Below are positions 27,089-35,718 of a stretch of 64,000 nucleotides of DNA, in pieces; position 1 is the first letter of the stretch, and each line of letters opens with the position of its first letter. The stretch is from positions 1 to 64,000 of the forward strand of contig JAHECZ010000010.1 in assembly GCA_024641475.1 (NCBI GenBank). The letters run 5' to 3'. Under the pieces are notes generated by a model. The model was given only the letters and a program-made list of their open reading frames with translations, was not told the origin of the DNA and made no database searches. The DNA comes from Gammaproteobacteria bacterium. GTDB lineage: Bacteria > Pseudomonadota > Gammaproteobacteria > UBA6429 > Thiohalophilaceae. The translations under genes were made by a program, and so were the position numbers.

Positions 27089-30000
27089 TTATATCCGAGA
27101 AATGACGCTACTGCCTTCACGCCGGTAGAGATAGGCGTAATACCAGATGGGAATGATCACCAGTGTCAGCACCGTCGAAACCAGAATACCGAAGATCAAT
27201 GCCACTGCCAGACCATTGAAAATGGGATCACCCAAAATGAAAAAAGCACCCAGCATGGCGGCCAGACCGGTTAACACAATAGGCTTGGCACGTACCGAGC
27301 CAGAACGTAATACGGCCTCTTCCAGATCAACACCATCGCGGCGTTGCTGATTGATGAAGTCCACCAACAAAATGGAATTGCGCACGATGATCCCCGCCAG
27401 GGCGATCATGCCGATCATCGAAGTCGCCGTGAAGGTCGCGCCGGTCAGAGCATGGCCCGGCAAAATTCCAATGACGGTAAGCGGAATGGGCCCCATGATG
27501 ATTAATGGCACAACGTAAGAACGGAATTGCGCCACCACCAGGAAATAAATTAGCAACAATCCCACTGCATAAGCGATACCCATATCGCGGAAGGTTTCGT
27601 ACGTTACCTGCCATTCGCCATCCCATTTAATACTATAGGTATAGGGATTGTCCGGCTGATGAATAAAGTTACGTTGCAAGGGCAATCCTTGCGGCGTTTC
27701 CAATTCCGCCAGTTTCGAATTGATAGTAAACATGCCGTATAGTGGACTGTCTATTTTGCCCGCCACATCGCCGGTAACAAATACTACGGGCAACAGATCC
27801 TTGTGAATTATCGGCTGTTCATTCAGTGATTGCTGCACGATGACCAAATCCGACAAATGGACCAGCCTGCCATTATTGCTGCGCACTTGCAGTTGCATCA
27901 CATCGCTTAGCCGTGATTGTTGCGCCAGCGGATATTCCAGACGAACAGACACGGGGTACTTCACCTCACCTGGATGTAAATAACTGACGTCCTCGCCATG
28001 CATGGCAGTATGAATTGCCTGCGTAATCGCCTGCGGTGCGACACCCCACAGTGCCGCCTTGTGTTGATCGACCTGTACGATCCAACGTGGTTGATCCGCT
28101 TCGATGCTGTCATCCACATCGACAACACCCTCTGTTGCAGAAAATGCAGCGCGTACCTTTTTGGCCAACTGCAGTTGATCGTGATGTTCAAGTCCATAAA
28201 CTTCAGCCACCAGCGGTGATAACACCGGCGGACCAGGTGGTACTTCCACCACTTTGACATTGGCATCATACTGCTTACCGAGCTGCTGCAACTCTGCTCG
28301 CACGGCAGTGGCAATTTCATGACTCTTGCGGTGCCGATGTGCTTTGTCACTGAGATTGACCTGAATGTCGCCCACATTGGAACCGCTGCGTAAATAATAT
28401 TGCCGCACCAGGCCATTGAAATTAATCGGCGCGGCAGTACCCGCGTACGCTTGATAATCAGTCACCTCTGGAATCGTGGCGAGATGCTTGCCTAACACTT
28501 GCAAGGTACGGGCGGTTTGTTCCAGTGTCGTGCCTTCAGGCATGTCGACCACTACCTGAAATTCGGATTTATTATCGAACGGCAGCATCTTCAGAATAAC
28601 CAGTTTGAATACCACCAGGCTCACCGAAACGATGATCAAACCCAATACCGTCAGCATCAATTGTCGACGTTTGCGGCGACCGTTATCACCTTGTAAAAAC
28701 GGTTTAACGTATTTCACAAACAGCGCATACAACCGTTCATCAGAGAGCCATGCATTGACGCCTTGCGGTGCGGTATGAGTATGCGTGCCCTGCAATACCC
28801 GATTCGCCAGCCAGGGTGTGACAACAAAGGCGATCACCAGCGAGATCAACATGCCGATACTGGCATTGATCGGGATCGGGCTCATGTACGGACCCATCAA
28901 ACCACTGACAAAGGCCATCGGTAATAGCGCGGCGATCACAGTGAAGGTGGCCAGGATAGTTGGCCCACCAACCTCATCTACCGCCGTCGGTATCGCATCA
29001 CGCAGGCTTTGCAGGCCCAGCTGCATATGCCGATGAATATTTTCCACGACAACGATGGCATCGTCGACCAGAATACCGATGGAAAAGATCAACGCAAACA
29101 ACGAGACACGATTTATCGTAAATCCCCATGCCCACGATGCAAACAACGTGATCGCCAGCGTCACAATCACCGCCACGCCCACGACCAGCGCTTCGCGTCC
29201 GCCCAGCGCAAAAATCACCAGCACCACCACTGCACTGGTAGCAAAGATCAGTTTTTTAATTAATTGCTTGGCCTTGGCATCGGCCGTATCACCATAGTTG
29301 CGCGTGACAGTGACATGCACGTTATCGGGAATAAACACCCCTTTGAGTGCTTCAACGCGTGCAATGATATCCGTGGCAATTTGCACCGCATTACTACCCG
29401 GCTGTTTGGCAATCGCGATCGTCACGGCGGGTTGTTCACCATGGGCGCGATTAGTTTGACCTGCACTCGCCGCACCTGCCCCCATCCAGACATACCGCGC
29501 CGGATGCGCTGGTCCGCGCTGCACCCTGGCGACCTCATGCAAATACACCGGTTTACCGTTATGTACGCCAACCACGAGATCTGCAACATCACTGAGATGA
29601 CTGAAAAATTGTCCCGGCTGGATCAAGATTTCCTGATTGTGTTGTACAGCAGAAACCGGTGGCATCGCGGTATTGCTGGACTGCAAGGCACGCCGTAGAT
29701 CATCCAGAGCCAGGTTATGTGCCGCCAATGCGGCCGGATCAAATTCCACATGGACCACATCATCTGGCCCGCCGATGGTGTAAATGTCGCGTGTGCCAGG
29801 TACACGTTTTAGTTCGACTTCGATCGCATGTGCTACCTTTTGCAAGTCGTATGCACCGCGTTGAGGATCTTCTGTCCATAACGTGAGGCTGACGATGGGC
29901 ACATCATCGATGCCTTTGGGCTTGATGATCGGCGGCATCACCCCTAGATTGCTCGGCAGCCAATCCTGCCTGGAATACAGTGCGTTGTACAAGCGCACGA

Positions 30001-30334
30001 TGGATTGAGTACGATCCTGCCCAACTTTAAATTGCACGGTGAGCACCGCCATGCCCGGATAGGACACGGAATAAACATGCTCCAGTCCTTCGATTTCCGC
30101 CAGGATTTGTTCGGCGGGTGTGCTGACTAATTCTTCCACTTCCTTGCTGGTTGCGCCCGGGTAAGCAATAAACACATTGGCAAACGTCACGTTGATTTGC
30201 GGTTCTTCCTCCCGCGGCGTAACCATTACCGCAAATACTCCGAGTAAAAAACCCACTAACGTCAGCAGCGGCGTAAGCTCGGAATGCAGAAAGGTTTTGG
30301 CAATGCGCCCGGCAAGTCCCAGAGACGTATTCAT
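27089..30334 (-). CDS. RND efflux permease subunit (AcrB-type)
   Basis: A 1081-residue proton-driven exporter of the RND superfamily. It has the typical layout of an N-terminal helix, a large periplasmic loop, six helices, a second loop and six helices. FALIFSIGILVDDAIVVVENI is the family signature in TM4 with the proton-relay Asp pair. PPIIKPKGIDDVPIVSL and MPPVSAV lie in the porter domain. The periplasmic adaptor is encoded 17 bases upstream. No TolC-like outer-membrane factor or regulator adjoins, so a distant TolC must serve. The substrate is not clear from sequence. Confidence 0.93.
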   Translation of the reverse strand: MNTSLGLAGRIAKTFLHSELTPLLTLVGFLLGVFAVMVTPREEEPQINVTFANVFIAYPGATSKEVEELVSTPAEQILAEIEGLEHVYSVSYPGMAVLTVQFKVGQDRTQSIVRLYNALYSRQDWLPSNLGVMPPIIKPKGIDDVPIVSLTLWTEDPQRGAYDLQKVAHAIEVELKRVPGTRDIYTIGGPDDVVHVEFDPAALAAHNLALDDLRRALQSSNTAMPPVSAVQHNQEILIQPGQFFSHLSDVADLVVGVHNGKPVYLHEVARVQRGPAHPARYVWMGAGAASAGQTNRAHGEQPAVTIAIAKQPGSNAVQIATDIIARVEALKGVFIPDNVHVTVTRNYGDTADAKAKQLIKKLIFATSAVVVLVIFALGGREALVVGVAVIVTLAITLFASWAWGFTINRVSLFALIFSIGILVDDAIVVVENIHRHMQLGLQSLRDAIPTAVDEVGGPTILATFTVIAALLPMAFVSGLMGPYMSPIPINASIGMLISLVIAFVVTPWLANRVLQGTHTHTAPQGVNAWLSDERLYALFVKYVKPFLQGDNGRRKRRQLMLTVLGLIIVSVSLVVFKLVILKMLPFDNKSEFQVVVDMPEGTTLEQTARTLQVLGKHLATIPEVTDYQAYAGTAAPINFNGLVRQYYLRSGSNVGDIQVNLSDKAHRHRKSHEIATAVRAELQQLGKQYDANVKVVEVPPGPPVLSPLVAEVYGLEHHDQLQLAKKVRAAFSATEGVVDVDDSIEADQPRWIVQVDQHKAALWGVAPQAITQAIHTAMHGEDVSYLHPGEVKYPVSVRLEYPLAQQSRLSDVMQLQVRSNNGRLVHLSDLVIVQQSLNEQPIIHKDLLPVVFVTGDVAGKIDSPLYGMFTINSKLAELETPQGLPLQRNFIHQPDNPYTYSIKWDGEWQVTYETFRDMGIAYAVGLLLIYFLVVAQFRSYVVPLIIMGPIPLTVIGILPGHALTGATFTATSMIGMIALAGIIVRNSILLVDFINQQRRDGVDLEEAVLRSGSVRAKPIVLTGLAAMLGAFFILGDPIFNGLAVALIFGILVSTVLTLVIIPIWYYAYLYRREGSSVISRI

Positions 30335-30351
30335 GGCAATGTTATCCGTAA

Positions 30352-31359
30352 TTATTTTTTCGTTGCAGTGTGTATCGCGGCGGCCGCGAGGACAGGATCA
30401 AGAACAACTTCATCTCCAATCAACAAACCTGCCTGTACTGCAATGAGATTGTTCTCGACAACATCGCCCAAACGCACCTGATGGAATTGCAGACCTGCCT
30501 CGGTCTTGACATAGACACCGGTCACTTCACTACGATGCGCAATTGCTTCCCTGGGAATCACCAACTGCTGTTCCTCACCAACCATGAATAACACCTTGGA
30601 TGACATCCCGGGATAAACGCCGTGATCGCCGGAAGGCAGATTGAGTTTCACTGTAAAAGTATGAGTTTGCGGATCAGCCGACGAACTGATTTGCAAGGAA
30701 TCTGCTGCAAGTTTTGTCTGGCGATCATTGCCGACCATTACCCAGGCTTTCTTGCGCTGTCGGACATCATAGATGAGCGACTGGGGTAACTCGACCACAG
30801 CGCGCAATTGTTCCAATGACAACCCAGTGATTAATGGCGTACCGGGTTGCGCCATTTCTCCCACATGCACCAGCCGCTTAACCACGATGCCGCTATACGG
30901 CGCACGAATTTGGGTGTTCTCAAGAATTTCATTGGCTTGTTCGAGCGCCGCTTTGGCGGATTTGAATTTGGCCTCAGCACTATCGACAGCCGCCTTGGCT
31001 ACCAGACCGCGTTTGAAAATATCGGTGATGCGTTTGAACTCGGAGTCAGCCTCGTCAAAGCGGGCCTTGGCGGAATTGTAGGCAGCCTGTTGTTCCTTGC
31101 CGCGTAAACGGATAATGACCGTGCCCTTTTTGACAAAATCATCCACATCCACATTGATTTCAGTAATCCGACCACTGACCTGGGCTGATACGGTTGCCTG
31201 GTGTACGGCTTCAAAGCTGGCATCCACTGCGCGCAGCAAGGGTGCGGTGATGACTTGGGCCTTGGCCGTTGGCATGACCGGCGGTGTCTCGTTCGCCATG
31301 AGCGGGTATAGAGGAACGAACAGCCCAACGAGGCCTAACATGCGCAGCGATACCGTCAT
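30352..31359 (-). CDS. RND efflux periplasmic adaptor (membrane fusion protein)
   Basis: A 335-residue adaptor that links the RND pump to an outer-membrane channel. A signal peptide (about 1-22) is followed by the split lipoyl domain (VSGRITEINVDVDDFVKKG and TQIRAPYSGIVVKRLVHVGE), a coiled-coil hairpin between them and beta-barrel and membrane-proximal domains. AAGGAG lies 7 bases before the ATG. It is the first gene of the pair. Confidence 0.92.
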   Translation of the reverse strand: MTVSLRMLGLVGLFVPLYPLMANETPPVMPTAKAQVITAPLLRAVDASFEAVHQATVSAQVSGRITEINVDVDDFVKKGTVIIRLRGKEQQAAYNSAKARFDEADSEFKRITDIFKRGLVAKAAVDSAEAKFKSAKAALEQANEILENTQIRAPYSGIVVKRLVHVGEMAQPGTPLITGLSLEQLRAVVELPQSLIYDVRQRKKAWVMVGNDRQTKLAADSLQISSSADPQTHTFTVKLNLPSGDHGVYPGMSSKVLFMVGEEQQLVIPREAIAHRSEVTGVYVKTEAGLQFHQVRLGDVVENNLIAVQAGLLIGDEVVLDPVLAAAAIHTATKK

Positions 31360-31606
31360 ACGATCACTCCTTCGATTGAGTCAGGCCGGTATATTAGCCG
31401 TTTCTAATAGACTTGCGTACCCCAATTTCGCCTGTTGGAGTTAATTCACCCACATTGCTTACAGGATACGGTGCCGCATTTCCTCAGCAAAGTATTGCAC
31501 CGTTGCTGACTTCTCACCAGCGGCGGCACTTTGTATTGCCAGCGTTGTGAGCCTTACCATGGTGACGTAGAATCGCGGCTTCTTTCCCTATTCGAATCAG
31601 AATCAT

Positions 31607-33274
31607 ATGGCCCAGTACATCTATACCATGCACCGGGTGGGCAAAGTTGTCCCGCCCAAACGCTACATCCTGAAGAATATTTCTCTGAGCTTTTTCCCCG
31701 GCGCCAAGATCGGTGTGCTCGGCTTGAATGGCTCCGGTAAATCCACCCTGCTGCGCATCATGGCAGGCATTGACAAAGAAATTGAAGGCGAAGCCACACC
31801 GCTGGCCGGAACCAAAATTGGTTACCTGCCACAGGAACCGCAACTTGATCCGGCCAAAACTGTCCGCGGCAATGTGGAAGAAGCCCTGGGTGAAATCGCC
31901 ACTGCCGCCAAACGCCTCGAAGAAGTCTATGCTGCCTATGCCGAGCCCGATGCCGATTTCGATGCCCTCGCTGCCGAACAAGCCAAACTCGAAAACCTGT
32001 TGCAAGCCAGTGACGGCCATAACCTGGATCGCACGCTGGAGATCGCTGGCGAAGCATTGCGCCTGCCGCCATGGGATGCTGACGTGACGAAACTTTCCGG
32101 CGGTGAACGTCGACGTGTCGCACTGTGCCGACTCTTATTATCCAAGCCCGACATGTTACTGCTCGATGAACCGACCAACCATCTTGATGCGGAATCGGTG
32201 GGTTGGCTGGAACGCTTCCTCGGCGACTATCCTGGCACCGTCGTAGCCGTCACGCACGATCGATATTTTCTGGATAACGTTGCGGGCTGGATTCTCGAAT
32301 TGGATCGTGGTGAAGGTATTCCCTGGCAAGGCAATTATTCCTCCTGGCTGGAGCAAAAGGAAAAACGCCTGGAGACAGAAGAGAAACAGGAAAGCGCCCG
32401 CATGAAGGCGATGAAGGAAGAATTGGAATGGGTACGCACCAATCCCAAGGGTCGTCATGCCAAGAGCAAAGCACGCCTGGCACGCTTTGATGAAATGTCC
32501 TCGCAGGAATATCAAAAGCGCAATGAAACCAAAGAACTTTATATTCCACCGGGTCCGCGCCTGGGCAATGTCGTCGTTGCAGCAACCAACGTCAGCAAAG
32601 GCTATGGCGATCGGTTGCTGTATGAAAACATGAATTTCAACCTGCCACCCGGTGGTATCGTTGGCATCATCGGCCCCAACGGCGCAGGTAAAACCACCTT
32701 GTTCCGCATGATGATCGGCCAGGAAAAGCCCGACGGGGGTGAAATCCGTGTTGGTGAATCCGTGGTGCTATCCTATGTCGATCAAAGCCGCGATAATCTC
32801 GATCCCAAGAAAACAGTGTGGCAAGAAGTTTCTGATGGTTTGGACATGATCACCGTTGGCAAGTACGAAGTCCCGTCACGGGCGTACCTTGGCCGTTTTA
32901 ATTTCAAAGGCAATGATCAACAAAAACGCATCGGCGAACTTTCCGGTGGCGAACGCAATCGCGTTCACCTGGCCAAGCTGCTCAAGAGTGGTGGCAACGT
33001 GCTGTTACTCGATGAACCTACCAATGATCTTGATGTAGAAACCTTGCGCGCTTTGGAAGATGCCTTACTCGCCTTCCCCGGTTGCGCGGTGATCATCTCG
33101 CACGATCGCTGGTTCCTGGATCGCATTGCCACCCATATCCTGGCATTTGAGGGTGATTCACAAGTAGTCTGGTTCGAAGGTAACTATGCCGATTATGAAG
33201 CCGATCGCAAACGCCGTCTGGGTGATGCAGCCGATCAACCGCATCGGATTAAATTCAGAAAACTCACTCGCTGA
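31607..33274 (+). CDS. ettA: Energy-dependent translational throttle protein EttA (ABC-F)
   Basis: A soluble ABC-F ATPase that binds the ribosomal E site and gates the first peptide bond in response to ATP/ADP. The 555-residue protein has two ABC domains with Walker A LNGSGKST (near 40-47) and PNGAGKTT, and signatures [12 protein letters not shown] and [12 protein letters not shown]. The PtIM linker (about 245-300) and an arm-like insert are present. The close identity to E. coli EttA at [20 protein letters not shown] fixes the subtype. Its promoter lies in a 247-base gap divergent from the RND pair. Confidence 0.96.
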   Translation: MAQYIYTMHRVGKVVPPKRYILKNISLSFFPGAKIGVLGLNGSGKSTLLRIMAGIDKEIEGEATPLAGTKIGYLPQEPQLDPAKTVRGNVEEALGEIATAAKRLEEVYAAYAEPDADFDALAAEQAKLENLLQASDGHNLDRTLEIAGEALRLPPWDADVTKLSGGERRRVALCRLLLSKPDMLLLDEPTNHLDAESVGWLERFLGDYPGTVVAVTHDRYFLDNVAGWILELDRGEGIPWQGNYSSWLEQKEKRLETEEKQESARMKAMKEELEWVRTNPKGRHAKSKARLARFDEMSSQEYQKRNETKELYIPPGPRLGNVVVAATNVSKGYGDRLLYENMNFNLPPGGIVGIIGPNGAGKTTLFRMMIGQEKPDGGEIRVGESVVLSYVDQSRDNLDPKKTVWQEVSDGLDMITVGKYEVPSRAYLGRFNFKGNDQQKRIGELSGGERNRVHLAKLLKSGGNVLLLDEPTNDLDVETLRALEDALLAFPGCAVIISHDRWFLDRIATHILAFEGDSQVVWFEGNYADYEADRKRRLGDAADQPHRIKFRKLTR

Positions 33275-33289
33275 ACAACTAAATAAAAA

Positions 33290-33309
33290 ACGCCCCCTCA
33301 CGGGGGCGT
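33290..33309 (-). terminator. Rho-independent terminator after the DUF2914 gene
   Basis: CGCCCCC (33291-33297) and GGGGGCG (33302-33308) form a GC stem with a TCAC loop. On the minus strand it is followed by the T-run complementary to AAAAAA at 33285-33290, so it ends the minus-strand DUF2914 gene. A second 8-bp hairpin, AACGACCT with AGGTCGTT (33317-33337), lies between it and the gene. Confidence 0.85.
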
Positions 33310-33354
33310 CGCGTTCAACGACCTTGGAGAGGTCGTTTCGTACCCACAACTCAG

Positions 33355-33963
33355 TTATTGGGTCGCACCGGCGGCAGGTGCCGGTTGCACACTCGGGCTA
33401 TTCGCGCTTGGTGCTGCTTCGGTTGCTGCCGGCATCGCTTTTTCCGGTTCCGCAGCAGCGGTCACTTTGAGACTTTCTTCGGAAATCACTTCACCCGCAC
33501 CATTGAGCACCGACACTTTCCAATCACCACTGGTTTGCGGCATGAAGGTTTTACTTGACCATACACGCCAGCGATTGCTGCCAACATTGAATTTAATTTC
33601 GCTCACCACTTTACCATCATGCTCCCAGCGGTGTGTCGCTGTCTGGCCATTCATGTCACGCAATTCCGTATAGTAATAAACTTTGTCTGCGTCGGCGGTT
33701 TTCAGTGTATTGGTTGGTTCGCGATCCTTCACTTCATTGGTAAAAATGGAGCGCACTACACTGCCTTTGGAAAAACCTTCTTGCTCGGCAACTTCTTGTT
33801 TAGCCGGTGCAGCACTTGCGGCTGGTGCTGACTGAGTTGCCGCCGGTGCGGCCTGAGTCGTCGCATTGGCAGGCGCAGCCTGTGCCGGTTCTGTCGTTGC
33901 GGTATCAGCCAATGCGCTGAGGGGGGCTAAGGACGCCGCCAGGATCAGTGACAGTAATTTCAT
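33355..33963 (-). CDS. Exported DUF2914-domain protein
   Basis: A 202-residue periplasmic protein. The signal peptide is about residues 1-20 (MKLLSLILAASLAPLSALA). Then an Ala/Pro/Thr-rich linker (about 21-60), the DUF2914 domain (about 65-160: REPTNTL, VYYYTELRDMNGQTATHRWEH, RWRVWSSKTFMP) and a second Ala/Pro tail. The domain occurs in many gammaproteobacteria and its function is unknown. The ATG at 33963 is preceded by GAGGAG; the longer frame upstream is non-coding. Confidence 0.85.
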   Translation of the reverse strand: MKLLSLILAASLAPLSALADTATTEPAQAAPANATTQAAPAATQSAPAASAAPAKQEVAEQEGFSKGSVVRSIFTNEVKDREPTNTLKTADADKVYYYTELRDMNGQTATHRWEHDGKVVSEIKFNVGSNRWRVWSSKTFMPQTSGDWKVSVLNGAGEVISEESLKVTAAAEPEKAMPAATEAAPSANSPSVQPAPAAGATQ

Positions 33964-34084
33964 TATTAACTCCTCGATGTAGGTAAGTGCCGTATCCGGC
34001 TTGAAGACATTTGTTGTCATTGATGGTGTGACTTTCCACTATGTAAAACAATCTATCCGTGAATGCCATCACACTCTACCAGAA

Positions 34085-34501
34085 CTATAGCGCATCAATA
34101 ATCAGCCGCGTGGCGATGAGCCCATAAAAATCGGGGAATTGCAGTTGTGTATAGCGCCATCCCAAATGCAGATAACACTGTGGACAATGCGCCAGCTGCC
34201 ATGCATACCCAGGAAACCAACTGTATTCTGCTGTCAGCAACCCACTCATCTCACATTGCGCAATGCGATATGTCTGTAATTGAAATACAACACCCGCGGG
34301 ATTGCTAAATACATGTGCATGCGCACCCAGCATTTCCATAGCGTCCTGCGACCGGGCAATCATGGCGCGACATTGCCCACAACGCACTGGCAGCGCTTGT
34401 TCAATTTGCGAAACATGCGAGTCGGCTGCGGCCCGGGTTTTATCAAAAGCCAGCCGTAATGGCAGCAACGCTGCAAGCCAGTTGTGTGGATAAAAATTCA
34501 T
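34085..34501 (-). CDS. Stand-alone CULT (cereblon/thalidomide-binding) domain protein
   Basis: A 138-residue protein formed almost wholly by the CULT domain, the ligand-binding fold of human cereblon. Zinc ligands are C41, C44 (VRCGQC) and C106, C109 (HCPQC). The aromatic cage is W95 and W101 in SWFPGYAW and W115 in HLGW. The spacing W-6-W-14-W and W-5-C matches human cereblon (W380, W386, W400; C391, C394). NPAG at 67-70 matches the loop that carries Asn351. Known bacterial members, such as MsCI4 of Magnetospirillum, bind uracil- or glutarimide-like ligands. The ATG at 34501 was chosen because the 67 codons before it lie across the hemH upstream region and do not match the family. It is divergent from hemH with 113 bases between starts. 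The physiological ligand is unknown. Confidence 0.88.
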   Translation of the reverse strand: MNFYPHNWLAALLPLRLAFDKTRAAADSHVSQIEQALPVRCGQCRAMIARSQDAMEMLGAHAHVFSNPAGVVFQLQTYRIAQCEMSGLLTAEYSWFPGYAWQLAHCPQCYLHLGWRYTQLQFPDFYGLIATRLIIDAL

Positions 34502-34614
34502 TGGTGTCGTCCCAACATTTAACCTCACTGAAACAGTTGTACGCTGTCGACAGCAACCCACGCAGCAAATACAATGTCGCATCCCGCCAATACAAGCATA
34601 GCCGATTGCATACA

Positions 34615-35643
34615 ATGACGACTTACACGAATTGTCCCTCACCGCAAGCCATACCCGCCACAACCGGCGTGCTGTTGGTAAATTTAGGTACGCCTGATGC
34701 ACCTAGCGCAGATGCTGTGCGGCGCTATTTAGGTGAATTTCTGTGGGATAACCGCGTTGTCGAGGCACCGCGGTGGCTATGGTGGTTAGCTTTGCATGGA
34801 GTCATCCTGCGGATTCGACCCAAACGTGTTGCCAAGGTCTACCAAAGTGTCTGGCGCAAAGAAGGCTCTCCCCTGCTGCACTATACGCAGGCGCTTACCG
34901 AAGCGGTAAGCAAGCAACATTCCGCTCCATTAAACATTCGTTATGCCATGCGTTATGGCAACCCCGGCATTGCCACGGTACTGGCGCAACTGCAACAACA
35001 GAATTTGCAACGCTTGTTAATTATGCCCTTATTCCCGCAATACTCCGCCACCACCAGCGCGGCAGTGTTTGATGAAGTGACACGTGAATTACAAAGCTGG
35101 CGTAGCGTGCCGGAAGTGCGTTTTTGTATGCAGTATCACGATCATCCAAAATATATCAGCGCGCTGGCAGCAAGTATCCGCGCCAGTTTTCAACAACACG
35201 GCACACCTCAGCAGTTATTATTTTCATTTCACGGTATTCCACAGCGTTATTGTGATCTGGGCGATCCGTATAGTGTGCAGTGTCATACTACCGCACGTTT
35301 GGTAGCGGCAGCGCTCAAGCTCGACAAATCACAATGGCAATTAACCTTCCAGTCACGTTTTGGCCGGGAACCCTGGTTACAACCTTATACCGATCACACC
35401 CTCAAAGCACTGCCTGCCCAAGGGGTGACTTCAGTACAGATCATTTCACCGGGTTTTGCGGTGGATTGCCTGGAAACACTGGAAGAACTGGCAATCCAGA
35501 ACCAGGAATTTTTTATACATGCAGGTGGTAAAGACTTTCACTACATTCCAGCGCTGAATGACGCTAACGACAACGTGGCACTCATGACCGCATTGATCAG
35601 CGAACACACCACGGGCTGGTCCTCGACTTCTTCTGCTCCCTAG
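34615..35643 (+). CDS. hemH: Ferrochelatase
   Basis: Inserts ferrous iron into protoporphyrin IX, the last step of heme synthesis. From the ATG at 34615 it is 342 residues. Signatures are VLLVNLGTPDAPSADAVRRYL, the substrate region MRYGNPGI, SFHGIPQRYCDLGDPY with the catalytic His, and FQSRFGREPWLQPYTDHTL with PGFAVDCLETLEE. The 52 upstream in-frame codons are not family sequence. No clear Shine-Dalgarno was seen. It is divergent from the CULT gene and ends at a bidirectional terminator. Confidence 0.96.
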   Translation: MTTYTNCPSPQAIPATTGVLLVNLGTPDAPSADAVRRYLGEFLWDNRVVEAPRWLWWLALHGVILRIRPKRVAKVYQSVWRKEGSPLLHYTQALTEAVSKQHSAPLNIRYAMRYGNPGIATVLAQLQQQNLQRLLIMPLFPQYSATTSAAVFDEVTRELQSWRSVPEVRFCMQYHDHPKYISALAASIRASFQQHGTPQQLLFSFHGIPQRYCDLGDPYSVQCHTTARLVAAALKLDKSQWQLTFQSRFGREPWLQPYTDHTLKALPAQGVTSVQIISPGFAVDCLETLEELAIQNQEFFIHAGGKDFHYIPALNDANDNVALMTALISEHTTGWSSTSSAP

Positions 35644-35668
35644 CGATTCCTCGCAGTCAGGGAGAAAT

Positions 35669-35696
35669 AAAAAAGGGAGCAGCTGCTCCCTTTTTT
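35669..35696. terminator. Bidirectional terminator between hemH and soxB
   Basis: A perfect palindrome, AAAAAAGGGAGCAG with CTGCTCCCTTTTTT, 28 bases without a loop break. The GC-rich core and T-runs on both strands fit termination of hemH on the plus strand and soxB on the minus strand. Confidence 0.92.
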
Positions 35697-35718
35697 ATTC
35701 ACCATTGAATGCACCTAT

